From NCBI RefSeq assembly GCF_002115725.1, contig NZ_JFKD01000002.1:62001-126000 (forward strand): 64,000 nucleotides of DNA, given 5' to 3'. Below, piece after piece: positions 1 through 9,602 of the stretch (its first letter is position 1; every line of letters begins with the position of its first letter). The notes under the pieces were generated by a model. The model made no database searches. It was not told the DNA's origin and saw nothing but the letters and a program-made list of their open reading frames with translations. Both the position numbers and the translations under genes were made by a program. This DNA is from Marivita cryptomonadis (GTDB lineage: Bacteria; Pseudomonadota; Alphaproteobacteria; Rhodobacterales; Rhodobacteraceae).

Positions 1-1256
1 GGGTTGTCGTACTGGAAATAGTAATCCGGACGCGCATAAATGCCGATGTCGAAGGGTTCTGTATGGCTGACGATGGTGAGGCCGAAATCCTTTCCCCGGA
101 ACACCTCTTCCAGCCACTGCGCCCATTCCAGATTGGTGATCTCGGTCTCGATCCCCACGGCACGCAATTGAGAAGCGATGATCTCACCGCCGCGCCGGGC
201 GTAAGAGGGCGGCGGCAGTTTCAGCGTTGTGGTGAAACCGTCGGCATACCCGGCCTCTGCCAGAAGGGCTTTGGACTTTTCGGGGTCGTAGTTCGATTGT
301 GCTGTCAGATCGACGTAATCGGGATTGTGCGGCGCGAAATGGGTGCCGATGGGTGTGCCAAGGCCGAACATCGCGCCGTCGATGATCGCCTGACGGTCGA
401 TGGCATGGGCGATGGCCTCGCGCACACGCACGTCATCCAGCGGCGGGAGCTTGTTGTTCGTGCTCAGGATCGTTTCGCCTTCGGTCGAACCGACCAGAAC
501 CTGAAAACGGGGATCAGCTTCGAATTGAGGCAGGTTCTCAGGAGCCGGGAAACCTGCAAAAGCGTCGATGTCCTGCGCCATCATGGCGGCAAAGGCAGCG
601 GTGGGATCAGAGATGAACTTGAATGTCGCCGCTTCGAGTGCGGGCGCGTCGCCCCAGTAGTCAGGATTGCGGCTAATTTCGATCCGATCACCTTGGACCC
701 AATTGTCGAATTTGAACGGTCCGGTGCCAACGGGGGTCTGCTTGATGTTCTCGATGCTCTCGGGGGCCACGATCACCGCATCGCCCCATGCCATGTTGAA
801 CAGGAAGTTACCGTCCGGCGCCGAGAGTTTCACTTCAACCGTGGTCGGATCAATCACGGTGACTTCAGAAATTCCGGCAAACAGTGACTTCTGTGCATTG
901 GCGCTGTCTTCGGCACGGGCACGATCTAGGGTGAATTTCACATCCTCGGCGTCCATCGTGGTGCCGTCATGAAAGGTCACACTGTCGCGAAGGGCGAAGG
1001 TGTAGATCGTTCCGTCTTCACTGATCTCCCAGCTTTCAGCGAGACCCGCCACAACCGATCCATCCGACATGAAGCGCGTGAGCCCTTCGAAGACGTTGGA
1101 ATAAAGGACCGAGTCAATCGCCCCGGCGGCAGCGCTTGTTGGGTCAAGATGTGGCGGTTCGAGTTGCAGCGCTATCGTGAGATCGGTCTGCTGCGCCATC
1201 GCAGGCGCAGTCAGAAGCGCCGCGAGGGCAACGCCCCGAAGGAAGTGGTGTGTCAT
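1..1256 (-). CDS. ABC transporter substrate-binding protein, family 5 (peptide type), 3' end cut by window edge
   Basis: Periplasmic solute-binding protein of the DppA/OppA family, delivering peptides, opines or similar solutes to an ABC importer. The ATG at 1256 follows an AGGAGGGA ribosome-binding site and opens a signal peptide ([15 protein letters not shown], then an AMA cleavage site before QQT). About 418 residues are visible. Family signs include the early LEPPHLDPT segment, [20 protein letters not shown], and [14 protein letters not shown] in the second half. The stop lies left of the window. It diverges from panB over 135 bp. Permease genes of the same system are probably to the left. 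The peptide ABC operon at 37.6-40.9 kb has no binding protein of its own, but nothing links the two. The substrate cannot be told. Confidence 0.9.
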   Translation of the reverse strand, partial: MTHHFLRGVALAALLTAPAMAQQTDLTIALQLEPPHLDPTSAAAGAIDSVLYSNVFEGLTRFMSDGSVVAGLAESWEISEDGTIYTFALRDSVTFHDGTTMDAEDVKFTLDRARAEDSANAQKSLFAGISEVTVIDPTTVEVKLSAPDGNFLFNMAWGDAVIVAPESIENIKQTPVGTGPFKFDNWVQGDRIEISRNPDYWGDAPALEAATFKFISDPTAAFAAMMAQDIDAFAGFPAPENLPQFEADPRFQVLVGSTEGETILSTNNKLPPLDDVRVREAIAHAIDRQAIIDGAMFGLGTPIGTHFAPHNPDYVDLTAQSNYDPEKSKALLAEAGYADGFTTTLKLPPPSYARRGGEIIASQLRAVGIETEITNLEWAQWLEEVFRGKDFGLTIVSHTEPFDIGIYARPDYYFQYDN

Positions 1257-1391
1257 GGTGTCCCTCCTGTTGTTGTGATCACTGTCAGCGCGAATCGTCC
1301 TGCAATCAAGCACATGCTGCAATTTGCGCAGTGCGTGGATTGGGCGGCCCTGCTAGATGCGCGCTCAGATGCGACCCAGAGGAGACGCCGG
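1257..1391. promoter_or_regulatory. Divergent promoter region between the binding-protein gene and panB
   Basis: This 135-bp gap must carry promoters for the leftward binding-protein gene and the rightward panBC operon. Ribosome-binding sites are clear on both sides (AGGAGGGA for the left gene, GAGGAGA about 6 bases before the panB ATG). No convincing operator or -35/-10 pair was recognised. Confidence 0.4.
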
Positions 1392-2225
1392 ATGAGCGCC
1401 ACCGCCCGAAAGACCGCCCCTTTGCCAGACGACATTCGCGCGCGAAAGGGTGGTACCCCCATCGTCAGTCTGACGGCCTACACGACGCCGATGGCCGAGT
1501 TGATGGATGCACATTGTGACTTTGTGCTCGTAGGCGACAGCGTCGGGATGGTTCTGCACGGTCTGCCTTCGACCATTGGCGTCACGATGGAGATGATGAT
1601 CCTGCACGGACAAGCGGTAAAGCGCGGGTTGCGGCAGGCAATGATGGTCGTCGACATGCCGTTCGGGTCCTACGAGGAAAGCCCACAGCAGGCATTTCGC
1701 AACGCGGCACGGATCATGTCCGAAACAGGCGCGGGTGCGGTGAAGCTTGAAGGGGGGCAGGGGATGGCCGAGACCATCGCGTTTCTGGTTGCCCGCGGTA
1801 TTCCGGTGATGGCGCATATCGGTCTGACGCCACAGTCGATCAACACTCTTGGCGGCTACAAGGTACAGGGTCGCGGTGCGGCAGGCACACAGTTGATGGC
1901 AGATGCTCAGGCGGTGGCCGAGGCCGGGGCCTTTGCGGTGGTGCTGGAAAAGGTGCCGCAGACACTGGCTGATCGTATCACGGCTGACGTGCCGATCCCA
2001 ACCATCGGCATCGGCGCGTCGGCCGGGTGCGATGGGCAGGTGTTGGTGGTCGACGACATGTTGGGGCTTTTTACCAAGTTCAAACCGAAATTCGTCAAAC
2101 GCTATGCCAATTTGGGTGAACAGGCCGAAGCGGCAGTTGCAGCCTACGCTGAAGAGGTACGAACACGCGCCTTCCCGGCGGTCGATCATGTGTTCGCGGA
2201 TGCCGTGCCGGAGGCAAAGTCGTGA
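1392..2225 (+). CDS. panB: 3-methyl-2-oxobutanoate hydroxymethyltransferase
   Basis: First committed enzyme of pantothenate (coenzyme A) synthesis: it transfers a hydroxymethyl group from methylene-tetrahydrofolate to 2-oxoisovalerate, giving ketopantoate. The protein is 277 aa, near the usual 265-280. Metal- and substrate-binding segments are present: VGDSVGMV (D49), VVDMPFGSY (D88), VKLEGG (K118, E120), AHIGLTPQ (H142) and [14 protein letters not shown]. The frame stays open upstream to 969, but that part is antisense to the binding-protein gene. The ATG at 1392 has a GAGGAGA ribosome-binding site and matches the family N-terminus. It overlaps panC by 4 bases (GTGA), so the two are probably translated together. 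Confidence 0.97.
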   Translation: MSATARKTAPLPDDIRARKGGTPIVSLTAYTTPMAELMDAHCDFVLVGDSVGMVLHGLPSTIGVTMEMMILHGQAVKRGLRQAMMVVDMPFGSYEESPQQAFRNAARIMSETGAGAVKLEGGQGMAETIAFLVARGIPVMAHIGLTPQSINTLGGYKVQGRGAAGTQLMADAQAVAEAGAFAVVLEKVPQTLADRITADVPIPTIGIGASAGCDGQVLVVDDMLGLFTKFKPKFVKRYANLGEQAEAAVAAYAEEVRTRAFPAVDHVFADAVPEAKS

Positions 2226-3064
2226 TTGCACCGATTGTCAGAGATAAGGCCCAGCTTCGTGAAATTGTCACGCCGTGGAAGCGCGCAGACGAGGTGGTTG
2301 GCGTGGTGCCGACCATGGGCGCGTTGCATGATGGGCATCTGAGCCTTGTCGCGGCGGCCAAGGCTGTCTGTGACAGGGTGATCGTGACGATCTTTGTCAA
2401 TCCAAAGCAGTTCAACAACCCCGAGGATCTTGCCAATTATCCACGCACCGAAGAAGCGGATGGGCGCAAGCTGGAACGGTTTGGTGTGGATGCGATCTGG
2501 GTGCCGGATGGGGATCAGATGTATCCCGAGGGGTTTGCGACCACGGTGTCTGTGTCCGGTGTGACCGACTGCCTATGCGGCACGACGCGACCTGGACACT
2601 TCGAGGGTGTGGCGACAGTGGTGGCAAAGTTGTTTCTGCAGACGCAGGCGGACAAGGCGTTTTTCGGTGAGAAAGACTACCAGCAATTGCAGGTTGTCGC
2701 GCGCATGGCGGCTGACCTCGACATTCCTATCCAGGTGATCGGCTGTCCGACCATCCGAGAGGAGGATGGGTTGGCAATGTCGTCGCGCAACCTGCTGTTG
2801 TCCGATCGCGCGCGGGTTTATGCGTCGGTTTTATACGAAGTGATGGAAGACATAGCCGAGGCCTTGCGTGGCGGTGCGACCATGTCGGACGTGTTGCCGG
2901 ACGCCTTGGCGCGGTTGAATAAAGCTGGATTTACTGAGGTCGATTACCTCGAATTGCGTACAGCGGACGGGTTGGACGGGCTGGAACGGGCGGATGTGCC
3001 GGGCCGTCTTTTTGCAGCGGCTTGGCTGGCCGGGGTGCGGTTGATCGACAATATTGCCGTGTGA
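2222..3064 (+). CDS. panC: Pantoate--beta-alanine ligase
   Basis: Last step of pantothenate synthesis: ATP-dependent joining of pantoate and beta-alanine through a pantoyl-adenylate. It is a 280-aa member of the HIGH-motif nucleotidyltransferase superfamily. Residues 30-39 read [10 protein letters not shown] (HIGH-type), followed by FVNPKQF near 60, FGEKDYQQL at about 148-156, and MSSRN at 186-190, which corresponds to the second nucleotide-binding loop. It starts at GTG 2222, overlapping the panB stop (GTGA), and ends the two-gene operon. No panD is next to it. Confidence 0.97.
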   Translation: MIAPIVRDKAQLREIVTPWKRADEVVGVVPTMGALHDGHLSLVAAAKAVCDRVIVTIFVNPKQFNNPEDLANYPRTEEADGRKLERFGVDAIWVPDGDQMYPEGFATTVSVSGVTDCLCGTTRPGHFEGVATVVAKLFLQTQADKAFFGEKDYQQLQVVARMAADLDIPIQVIGCPTIREEDGLAMSSRNLLLSDRARVYASVLYEVMEDIAEALRGGATMSDVLPDALARLNKAGFTEVDYLELRTADGLDGLERADVPGRLFAAAWLAGVRLIDNIAV

Positions 3065-3114
3065 GCACGCGGACCTGCGTTCTTGCAGGTGGGCGTTTCT
3101 GTCTTCAGAAAAGC

Positions 3115-3133
3115 TTGGGGGCTCTGCCCCCAA
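3115..3133. repeat. Hairpin repeat, copy 1 (core GGGGCTCTGCCCC)
   Basis: A perfect 8-bp stem with a TCT loop (arms 3115-3122 and 3126-3133) is followed by a CCCCGAGATATTTGG tail and an A-rich stretch. It lies between the 3' ends of panC and the convergent M20 peptidase gene. Related hairpins occur near 35335 and 54151, also beside gene ends. This looks like a dispersed intergenic repeat that may serve as a transcription terminator in both directions. The strand of action is not clear. Confidence 0.6.
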
Positions 3134-3163
3134 ACCCCCGAGATATTTGGAAAAAAGAGAAGA

Positions 3164-4438
3164 TCAGGGCAGCAGCAGGGTTTGCAGGCTGCGCCCCATG
3201 ACCTTGGCGCTGTCTAGCATGTCGGTGATGCCGATCCATTCATCCGGTTTATGCGCCAGTTCCAAAACACCGGGACCATAGGCAATGCAATTCTTCAGCT
3301 TTCCGATCCGGTCGATATGTTTCTGGTCGTAGCTGCCGGGTGAGGCGACATAGGTCGGGTCTTGCCCCAGCACTGCGTGGATCGCGTCGTGTACGGTTGT
3401 GACGATGGGCGCTGTTTTGTCAGTCATTGATGGGATCACACGGTTGATTTCGCGGATCTCGTAGTCAAAGTTTGCGCGCCGTGCCTTGAGGTCTTCGAGA
3501 AGATCAATCACCTCTTGCCGGACGGCTTCTATGGGTTCTTCCATCAGGAAGCGGCGGTCGATGACGATGCGGCAGCTGTCCGGCACGCAATGGGCGGGCA
3601 GGCCGGTATAGTCGGCGGGTTGCTCTGGCTGGCCGCCATGGATGGAATTGATGTTCATCGTGGATTGCCGCGCGCCTTCGGGCACGACGGGCATTTCGGT
3701 CCACCGGGCCGCCATCGCGGGGTAGAGGGTTTCTTCGAACGCGTGCAGCACGGCGCCCATGTGGCGTACGGCGCAGTCTCCTAGGAACGGCATGGAGCCA
3801 TGGGCGATTTCGCCCTTGGTTTCGATCTCTGCCCACCAGCCGCCACGGTGGCCAAGGCAGATACGGTCCTTGTTGAGTGGTTCGGGAATGATGACATGTT
3901 GGACCCGTTTGGGGTCGAACCAGCCCTTTTCGGCGAGGTAGGCCACGCCGCCATAGCCGCCGGATTCTTCATCAGCTGTGCCGCTGATTTCGATGGCTCC
4001 GGCGTAGTCCGGGTGTTGGGTGATGAACGCCTCGGCAGCGATGATCGATGCGGCAAGACCACCTTTCATGTCGCAGGCGCCACGCCCGTAGATTTTGTCA
4101 CCTTCCACCGCGCCGCCGAACGGATCGCGAGTCCAGCCGTGGCCGATTTCGACCACATCGGTGTGGGAGTTGAAATGCACGCAATCACCTTGGCGAGTGC
4201 CTTCGTGCCGCGCAATAAGGTTCCAGCGGGGATATCGGTCGCTGTCGCCGGGCGCACCCTCCGCTCGGACCCAAGTGGTCTCGAACCCAGCGCGCGAAAG
4301 CCGCACGTCCAAGAGATCGCAGATCGCAGCGTAGTTTTCGCCAGGTGGGTTGAGCGTCGGGATGCGGATCAAGTCCTGCGTCAGCGTGATAAGATCACCG
4401 CGCGCGTCATCGATCCATTGGAAAAGCCCGTCTGACAT
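3164..4438 (-). CDS. M20 family metallopeptidase (ArgE/DapE-like deacylase)
   Basis: Probable cytoplasmic di-zinc amidohydrolase of the acetylornithine deacetylase / succinyl-diaminopimelate desuccinylase family, 424 aa. Zinc-ligand motifs are intact: SHTDVV at 91-96 (H92, bracketed catalytic D94), GRGACDMKGG at 118-127 (D123, bridging) and TADEES at 154-159 (E157 catalytic, E158 ligand). A dimerisation insert follows and a late AGPGV/AHKPDE-type segment supplies the last histidine (ELAHKPDEW). No signal peptide. The exact substrate cannot be assigned: paralogues of ArgE and DapE are common in this group and there is no arginine or lysine gene nearby. It lies 54 bp after the DUF2125 gene on the same strand. 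Confidence 0.9.
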   Translation of the reverse strand: MSDGLFQWIDDARGDLITLTQDLIRIPTLNPPGENYAAICDLLDVRLSRAGFETTWVRAEGAPGDSDRYPRWNLIARHEGTRQGDCVHFNSHTDVVEIGHGWTRDPFGGAVEGDKIYGRGACDMKGGLAASIIAAEAFITQHPDYAGAIEISGTADEESGGYGGVAYLAEKGWFDPKRVQHVIIPEPLNKDRICLGHRGGWWAEIETKGEIAHGSMPFLGDCAVRHMGAVLHAFEETLYPAMAARWTEMPVVPEGARQSTMNINSIHGGQPEQPADYTGLPAHCVPDSCRIVIDRRFLMEEPIEAVRQEVIDLLEDLKARRANFDYEIREINRVIPSMTDKTAPIVTTVHDAIHAVLGQDPTYVASPGSYDQKHIDRIGKLKNCIAYGPGVLELAHKPDEWIGITDMLDSAKVMGRSLQTLLLP

Positions 4439-4492
4439 GTGTCACCTCGCGTTTGCCACCAGTGTTGCGGTGCATGGCGGGCTTGGCAAGGC

Positions 4493-5470
4493 TCAGCGCC
4501 AGTTTAGAGGTGGTAGTTTCCCGACCGGGATGGGACCGATCAGGACTGTTCCGCGATCCAATCCGAGGGTCACGTCAAGCGCATCCCGCGCGCCACCGAA
4601 GGTGGACAGCATCGAAAGAAGCTCAACAAGGCCGTCGCCGAGGGCCGTTGGCAAGTCGCCACTCTCGCGTGCGTCCGCAATGGCATCGCGCCAGTTTTCA
4701 GCGGTGAGGGTGACTTCTCCGGTGGCCCGGCCGTCTGTGTCGAAAGTGGCATTTCCGGAGACCCTGAAAGTCACGGCGCCATACCTGATCTCGGATCGGG
4801 TAAGGGCCATTTCAGTTACATTCGGTGGCAACCCTGAGAGGACCTCCGTCGTAAGCGGTTGGTCAAAGCTGAGTTCCAGTTCGGCGCGTAGTGACCCAAG
4901 CGAGTCCGGTCCAATATTCGGGGTAGCCTGTGGCGGCGTGGCGGCAAGGCTGCCGACTGAGACGGCGACACGGTAGGCCGCCGGGGCTGCGTCGATCTTT
5001 TCCAGCGCGGCATTGACGTCTGCCATGGCCAGGGTCTGGTTTGGACCTGTCATGTTCAAGACGGTGGATTCAAGGTTGCTTCGAATGAGTGTGCCGTCGT
5101 CATGAATCACGCTGGCACGCAGCCCATCCGATACGACGGCGATGTCGCCCTCTCTGGTTGTCAGCGTTTGGGTGTCCGGCCATGCGACGATCACGTGCCC
5201 GCGCTTGTAGCTGAGCGCCAGAATCTGCAAAAACGGTGCGCGCCAGTCGAGGGTGCCATCCCTTGCTGCGATCATGGGTTGGGTGATGGTCAGATCGGTA
5301 CGGTTCGGAAATCCACGTACCGTCAGGTCGGCATACTTGGCCTCCAAACCCGCGTTACGCTGTGTGTCAAACCAATCCGTCACACTGCTGCGCAGGTCTT
5401 GTGCCGCGTAAAACCACCATCCGCTGTAAGCCAGCGTGGCCATGATGATCACCGCAAGAAGACGTTTCAC
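4493..5470 (-). CDS. DUF2125 domain-containing protein
   Basis: A 325-aa envelope protein of the DUF2125 family, common in Rhodobacterales and of unknown function. The N-terminus (MKRLLAVIIMATLAYSGWWF) is a membrane anchor or signal segment, followed by a beta-rich periplasmic domain with the family features TVRGFPNRTDLT and LDWRAPFLQILALSY. The start is GTG at 5470, with an AAGGGGGTG ribosome-binding site. It diverges from the ChaC-like gene over 67 bp and could be co-transcribed with the M20 peptidase downstream. No catalytic motif is visible. Confidence 0.88.
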   Translation of the reverse strand: MKRLLAVIIMATLAYSGWWFYAAQDLRSSVTDWFDTQRNAGLEAKYADLTVRGFPNRTDLTITQPMIAARDGTLDWRAPFLQILALSYKRGHVIVAWPDTQTLTTREGDIAVVSDGLRASVIHDDGTLIRSNLESTVLNMTGPNQTLAMADVNAALEKIDAAPAAYRVAVSVGSLAATPPQATPNIGPDSLGSLRAELELSFDQPLTTEVLSGLPPNVTEMALTRSEIRYGAVTFRVSGNATFDTDGRATGEVTLTAENWRDAIADARESGDLPTALGDGLVELLSMLSTFGGARDALDVTLGLDRGTVLIGPIPVGKLPPLNWR

Positions 5471-5537
5471 CCGCGCACCCCCTTTTGTCTGCCGTGTCTT
5501 TGGTGTTTACCGCGCGCTGAAAGGCAGGGCCAGCATC

Positions 5538-6068
5538 ATGACGCTTTGGGTATTCGGATACGGATCGCTTTTGTGGAACCCCGGCTTTACGCCGGTCGAA
5601 ACGGCTCATGCCCGGCTTGAGGGCTACGCACGCAGTTTCTGCATGCGGTCGATCCATCATCGCGGTACTGAGGATGATCCGGGTTTGGTGCTGGCACTGG
5701 ATGCGAATCCAAATGGTGCTTGCGACGGGTTGGCGATGCAGATGCACGAGGCCGAGTACGACGCCACGATGGCTTACCTGCGGGAACGAGAATTGGTGTC
5801 CTCTGCCTATCTTGAGAAGGTTCTGCCGCTGACCTTCAAAGATGGCCGTGAGGTTTTGGCGGTCACGTATGTGATCGATCCGGACCATGTTCAGTATTGC
5901 GGATCGCTGGATTTGGAAGAACAGGCGCGGATCATCGCAACGGCGGTCGGTGGGCGTGGACCCAACAGTGAATATTTGTTCAATACGGCGTCACATCTGG
6001 CCGAATTGGGCATTCCAGATGCAGAGTTGGACTGGCTTTGCGCGCGTGTGCGAGCGCTGATCGCTTAA
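5538..6068 (+). CDS. Gamma-glutamylcyclotransferase, ChaC-like
   Basis: A 176-aa protein of the ChaC/GCG family, which releases 5-oxoproline from gamma-glutamyl groups; ChaC members act on glutathione to give Cys-Gly. The GYGSLLW fold motif is at residues 7-13 and RSFCMRSIHHRGT follows; the catalytic glutamate is likely in the RERELVSSAYLEK segment near residue 90. The ATG at 5538 is chosen because homology begins there (MTLWVFGYGS); the open frame before it is antisense to the DUF2125 gene. It is cytoplasmic and stands alone. Confidence 0.92.
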   Translation: MTLWVFGYGSLLWNPGFTPVETAHARLEGYARSFCMRSIHHRGTEDDPGLVLALDANPNGACDGLAMQMHEAEYDATMAYLRERELVSSAYLEKVLPLTFKDGREVLAVTYVIDPDHVQYCGSLDLEEQARIIATAVGGRGPNSEYLFNTASHLAELGIPDAELDWLCARVRALIA

Positions 6069-6140
6069 CCGCTTGGCGATTGGCGGTGAACCGCCTAGAG
6101 TTGCCAACGAAGAACAAGAAACGCGTCAGGAACTGTCCGA

Positions 6141-7331
6141 ATGGATCAGCCGGACATCGAGGCCGAGCCACAGTTTTCACAGCCTGTCCGTCAGGTGTTG
6201 ATGATGCTCCTAGTTTTGGGGCTGACCGGGTTTGGCGGTTTTCTTGCCTTGCCCCGGGTCCTACCCGTATTCCAAGCCAATCCTTATCTGAACGGATTTA
6301 TCGCCTTCGTCTTCGTTCTCGGCGTACTGGCGTGCTTTTGGCAGGTCTGGCAATTGATCCAATCGGTGCGCTGGATCGAGAAATTTGCCCAAGAGAGGGA
6401 AGGTGGGTTCCAGAGCAAGGCACCCCTGTTGCTTGCACCTTTGGCGACTTTGCTACGGTCGCGCGGCAGGCGGATGCAAATCAACACTGCCTCGACCCGG
6501 TCTATTCTGGATTCCGTGGCCACGCGCATTGATGAAGCGCGCGAGATCACGCGCTATATCGTCAATCTCCTGATCTTTCTGGGTCTCTTGGGTACGTTTT
6601 ATGGTCTGGCTACGACTGTGCCGGCGCTCGTCGACACAATCCGTGGGCTCGCGCCAGAAGACGGGGAGAGTGGCGTTGAGGTGTTTGCCCGGCTGATGAA
6701 CGGTTTGGACAGTCAATTGTCGGGCATGGGCGTCGCGTTTGCATCGTCCCTGCTGGGACTTGCCGGGTCTTTGGTTGTCGGATTGCTCGAGCTTTTTGCT
6801 GGGCACGGTCAGAACCGATTTTACCGCGAGTTGGAGGAATGGCTGAGTTCCATCACCAAACTGGGCTTTTCCAGCGGAGATGGAGACGGCGCCGGTGACA
6901 TGGGCACCGCAGGGGTCATCCTCGACCAAATGGTCGAGCAAATGGAAGCGATGCAGCTGCTGTTCGCCCGGTCCGAAGAAGGCCGCTCCGAAGTGGAATA
7001 CCGTCTGGGTCAGCTGAGCGATACGCTGGAGCGGATGACCGAACGGATGGAGGCCACCGCGCCCAGTGCGACAGCTTTCGCCCGGATCGCCGACAGTCAG
7101 GATCGGTTGATCGACGTCCTGGCGCACAAGTCCGACAATGAGGGCCTCGATGCCGAAAGCCGGATGCGGTTGCGGTCGATCGACGTGCAGATGTTGCGCA
7201 TTCTCGAAGAAGTGGCGGCGGGCCGTCAGGAGACGATGGCCGAATTGCGCACTGATCTGAACGCAATTGCGCGCGCTTTGGATCGCATGGCCCGCAATTC
7301 GGGGCGTAAGGCCGACAAGGGCGAGGGCTAG
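6141..7331 (+). CDS. MotA/TolQ/ExbB-family proton-channel subunit
   Basis: Inner-membrane stator subunit of a proton-driven motor, 396 aa. Four hydrophobic segments are seen at about 18-38, 52-73, 140-162 and 196-220. The third carries LGLLGTFYGLATTV and the fourth GMGVAFASSLLGLAGS, the signature channel helices of MotA/TolQ/ExbB. Helix 2-3 is bridged by a cytoplasmic loop. The last 150 residues are charged and helical (SDTLERMTERMEAT and onwards) and probably form a cytoplasmic coiled coil. AGGAA lies 7 bases before the ATG. Three bases separate it from the MotB-like gene, so the two surely form a complex. Flagellar, Tol-Pal and TonB partner genes are absent, so its task is unknown. Confidence 0.88.
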   Translation: MDQPDIEAEPQFSQPVRQVLMMLLVLGLTGFGGFLALPRVLPVFQANPYLNGFIAFVFVLGVLACFWQVWQLIQSVRWIEKFAQEREGGFQSKAPLLLAPLATLLRSRGRRMQINTASTRSILDSVATRIDEAREITRYIVNLLIFLGLLGTFYGLATTVPALVDTIRGLAPEDGESGVEVFARLMNGLDSQLSGMGVAFASSLLGLAGSLVVGLLELFAGHGQNRFYRELEEWLSSITKLGFSSGDGDGAGDMGTAGVILDQMVEQMEAMQLLFARSEEGRSEVEYRLGQLSDTLERMTERMEATAPSATAFARIADSQDRLIDVLAHKSDNEGLDAESRMRLRSIDVQMLRILEEVAAGRQETMAELRTDLNAIARALDRMARNSGRKADKGEG

Positions 7332-7334
7332 GCC

Positions 7335-9599
7335 GTGGCACTGTCACGTCGTACCGGTGCCCGGTTCCAGGCGTCGATCTGGCCCGGCTTTGTCGACGCG
7401 ATGACCGGGCTCTTGCTGGTGCTGATGTTCGTGTTGACCATCTTCATGGTGGTGCAGGCGGTTCTGCGCGACACGATTACAGGACAAGAGAACGAACTCA
7501 ATTCGCTATCCTCTGAAATTGCGGAACTCGCCCGCGCACTGGGCGTGGAGCAGCAGCGGACCACGTCCTTGACCAACCAGTTGGGCGCCTTGAACGCAAC
7601 GCTGGATGACACACAGGCGCGGTTGACTGAACAAGAGGCGATCATTGCGTCTTTGTCGGCAACACGCGACCGGCAGGCTGCAGCATTGGAGGCGGCCGAT
7701 GCGCGGATCGCGTCATTCGAAGAACAGGTTGCCGGGTTGCTGTCAGAGCGCGACACGGCACGGGATCAGGTGGCCGAGCTTTCCGAAGCACGCGCCCAAT
7801 TGCTGACCGAGCAGGAGGCTTTGAACCTCGCCTTGGCAACGGCACGCAGCGAGATTGATGAACAGGTTGAAGCGGCACGATTGGCGGCGGCACGGCGCGA
7901 AGCACTGGAAGCTTTGGTGGCGGATCTGCGCGCCGAAAACGCAGAAACGACGGAGCAGGTTGGGGTGCTGACCGCGCAAGTGGCAGATCTCGAGAATGCG
8001 CTCAGCGACGAAGAAACGGCGAAACTGGTCGAGGCAGCCGCAGCAGAGGCCCTGCGTGAGCGGTTGGAGAACGCGGATGCCGAACTGACGGCAATGACTA
8101 TGGCGCTTGAGGCGCAGCGGGCGCGGGCCGAAGAAACGCTTACCCTCTTGGCGGCCGCGCGAGAGGCAGAGGAAGACCTGAACGCGCGTTTGGCAGCGGC
8201 TTTGGTCGAAGGACAGGACTCGACTGCGGCATTGCAAGCGCGTTTGGACGCAGCGATTGCCGCTAGCGAAGAAAGACTAGCCTCTCTGCAAGCGCAACTT
8301 GAGGCCGCGACCAACGAAGGGCAAGAGACCGAAGCGTCATTACAGGCGCAATTGGCAGCACAGGCCAACCGGATTGCATTGCTTGAACAGGAACTTTCGG
8401 CCTCGCAGGTTGATCGGACAACGATGTCTTCGTTGGAGGCACAACTTTCGCAGGCCTTGATCCGGGTATCAGAGGCCAATGCGCTAGAAGCGAGGCTAGA
8501 AGAATTGCGAGCGGAAAACGCCGCTCTGACCTCTGATCTGAGTGGGTCAGAGCAGACCACCGCCGAATTGCAAGGAACGGTAGAGGCTTTGCGTCAGGCG
8601 TTGGCAGACGCACAGGCAGAAGCGGCGACCCGCACTGAAAGCGAACAGACACTTGAGCAGCGCCTTGCCGCAGCCTTGGCCCAACAGACTGCCGTGGAAG
8701 CATCGTTGGCAGACACGCGCGATCAGTTGGCGGCGGCACTGGCGGCAAAGATCGCAGCAGAGACCACCCTTGAAGACCGTCTGACAGACGCCGAACAGCG
8801 GCAGCTTTTGTTGGAGCAAGCGCGCAGCGAATTGGACGAGCAAACCCAGCGCGCAATAGAAGCGCAGCGGCAGACGGAATTGCTCAATCAGCAGGTTGGT
8901 GCATTGCGTCGACAGTTGTCGTCCTTACAGGCGCTTCTCGATGAAGCGACCATGCGCGATGTCGAAGCGCAAATCCAGCTTGAGAGCCTTGGCAGCGAAT
9001 TGAACACGGCCTTGGCTCGTGTGGCGGCAGAGGAGCGGCGGCGACGTCAGTTGGAAGAGGCAGAGCGCATCCGACTTGAGCAAGAGCGGCAGAGGCTCGA
9101 AGAAGAAAGACAGCGTCTGGCGGGTGAGAACCAAGATCTTGAACAGTATCGCTCCGAGTTCTTTGGGCGGCTGCGTGAGGTCTTGGGAAATCGCGAAGGT
9201 GTCCGAATCGAAGGCGACCGTTTCGTCTTTTCGTCCGAGGTCTTGTTCCCGTCCGCACAGGCGGCGCTGTCTGTCGAAGGGCGTGCACAGGTGGCCAATG
9301 TTGCCGCCATTCTTAGGGACGTATCGCAGGACATTCCCGAAGGTATCAACTGGATCATCCGTGTCGATGGGCATACCGACAACGTACCATTGTCGGGGCA
9401 GGGGCTTTACGCAGACAATTGGGAGTTGTCGCAGGCGCGCGCGCTGTCAGTCGTACGCTACATGATCGACGATTTGGGTATCCCGCCGCGCCGTTTGTCG
9501 GCCAACGGTTTTGGCGAATACCAACCGATCAATGATGACGACACAGCCGAAGCAAGGGCGCAGAACCGGCGGATCGAATTGAAACTGACCGAGCAATAG
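7335..9599 (+). CDS. MotB-like protein with very long coiled coil and C-terminal OmpA peptidoglycan-binding domain
   Basis: Partner of the channel subunit just upstream, 754 aa from a GTG start. A short cytoplasmic leader is followed by one transmembrane helix (about 22-44) beginning at FVDAMTG; D21 sits where MotB has its proton-binding aspartate. Residues of roughly 50-610 are almost unbroken heptad-like, Ala/Glu/Gln/Leu-rich coiled coil. The final 140 residues are an OmpA-like domain with VDGHTDNVPL from about 677 and the closing NRRIEL. The domain order is MotB plus a giant spacer. Many roseobacters carry such a pair annotated simply as ExbB and peptidoglycan-binding protein. The composition (alanine-rich) follows from the coil and is not evidence of transfer. 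Confidence 0.88.
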   Translation: MALSRRTGARFQASIWPGFVDAMTGLLLVLMFVLTIFMVVQAVLRDTITGQENELNSLSSEIAELARALGVEQQRTTSLTNQLGALNATLDDTQARLTEQEAIIASLSATRDRQAAALEAADARIASFEEQVAGLLSERDTARDQVAELSEARAQLLTEQEALNLALATARSEIDEQVEAARLAAARREALEALVADLRAENAETTEQVGVLTAQVADLENALSDEETAKLVEAAAAEALRERLENADAELTAMTMALEAQRARAEETLTLLAAAREAEEDLNARLAAALVEGQDSTAALQARLDAAIAASEERLASLQAQLEAATNEGQETEASLQAQLAAQANRIALLEQELSASQVDRTTMSSLEAQLSQALIRVSEANALEARLEELRAENAALTSDLSGSEQTTAELQGTVEALRQALADAQAEAATRTESEQTLEQRLAAALAQQTAVEASLADTRDQLAAALAAKIAAETTLEDRLTDAEQRQLLLEQARSELDEQTQRAIEAQRQTELLNQQVGALRRQLSSLQALLDEATMRDVEAQIQLESLGSELNTALARVAAEERRRRQLEEAERIRLEQERQRLEEERQRLAGENQDLEQYRSEFFGRLREVLGNREGVRIEGDRFVFSSEVLFPSAQAALSVEGRAQVANVAAILRDVSQDIPEGINWIIRVDGHTDNVPLSGQGLYADNWELSQARALSVVRYMIDDLGIPPRRLSANGFGEYQPINDDDTAEARAQNRRIELKLTEQ

Positions 9600-9602
9600 G
9601 CG

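Noticed and set aside
969..1391. N-terminal extension of panB to 969
   Set aside because: The extra part is antisense to the binding-protein gene and the family N-terminus starts at 1392.
6141..9599. Zorya-type anti-phage defence (ZorA/ZorB)
   Set aside because: The long coil is in the MotB-like subunit, there are no zorC, zorD or zorE genes nearby, and the flanks are core genes.
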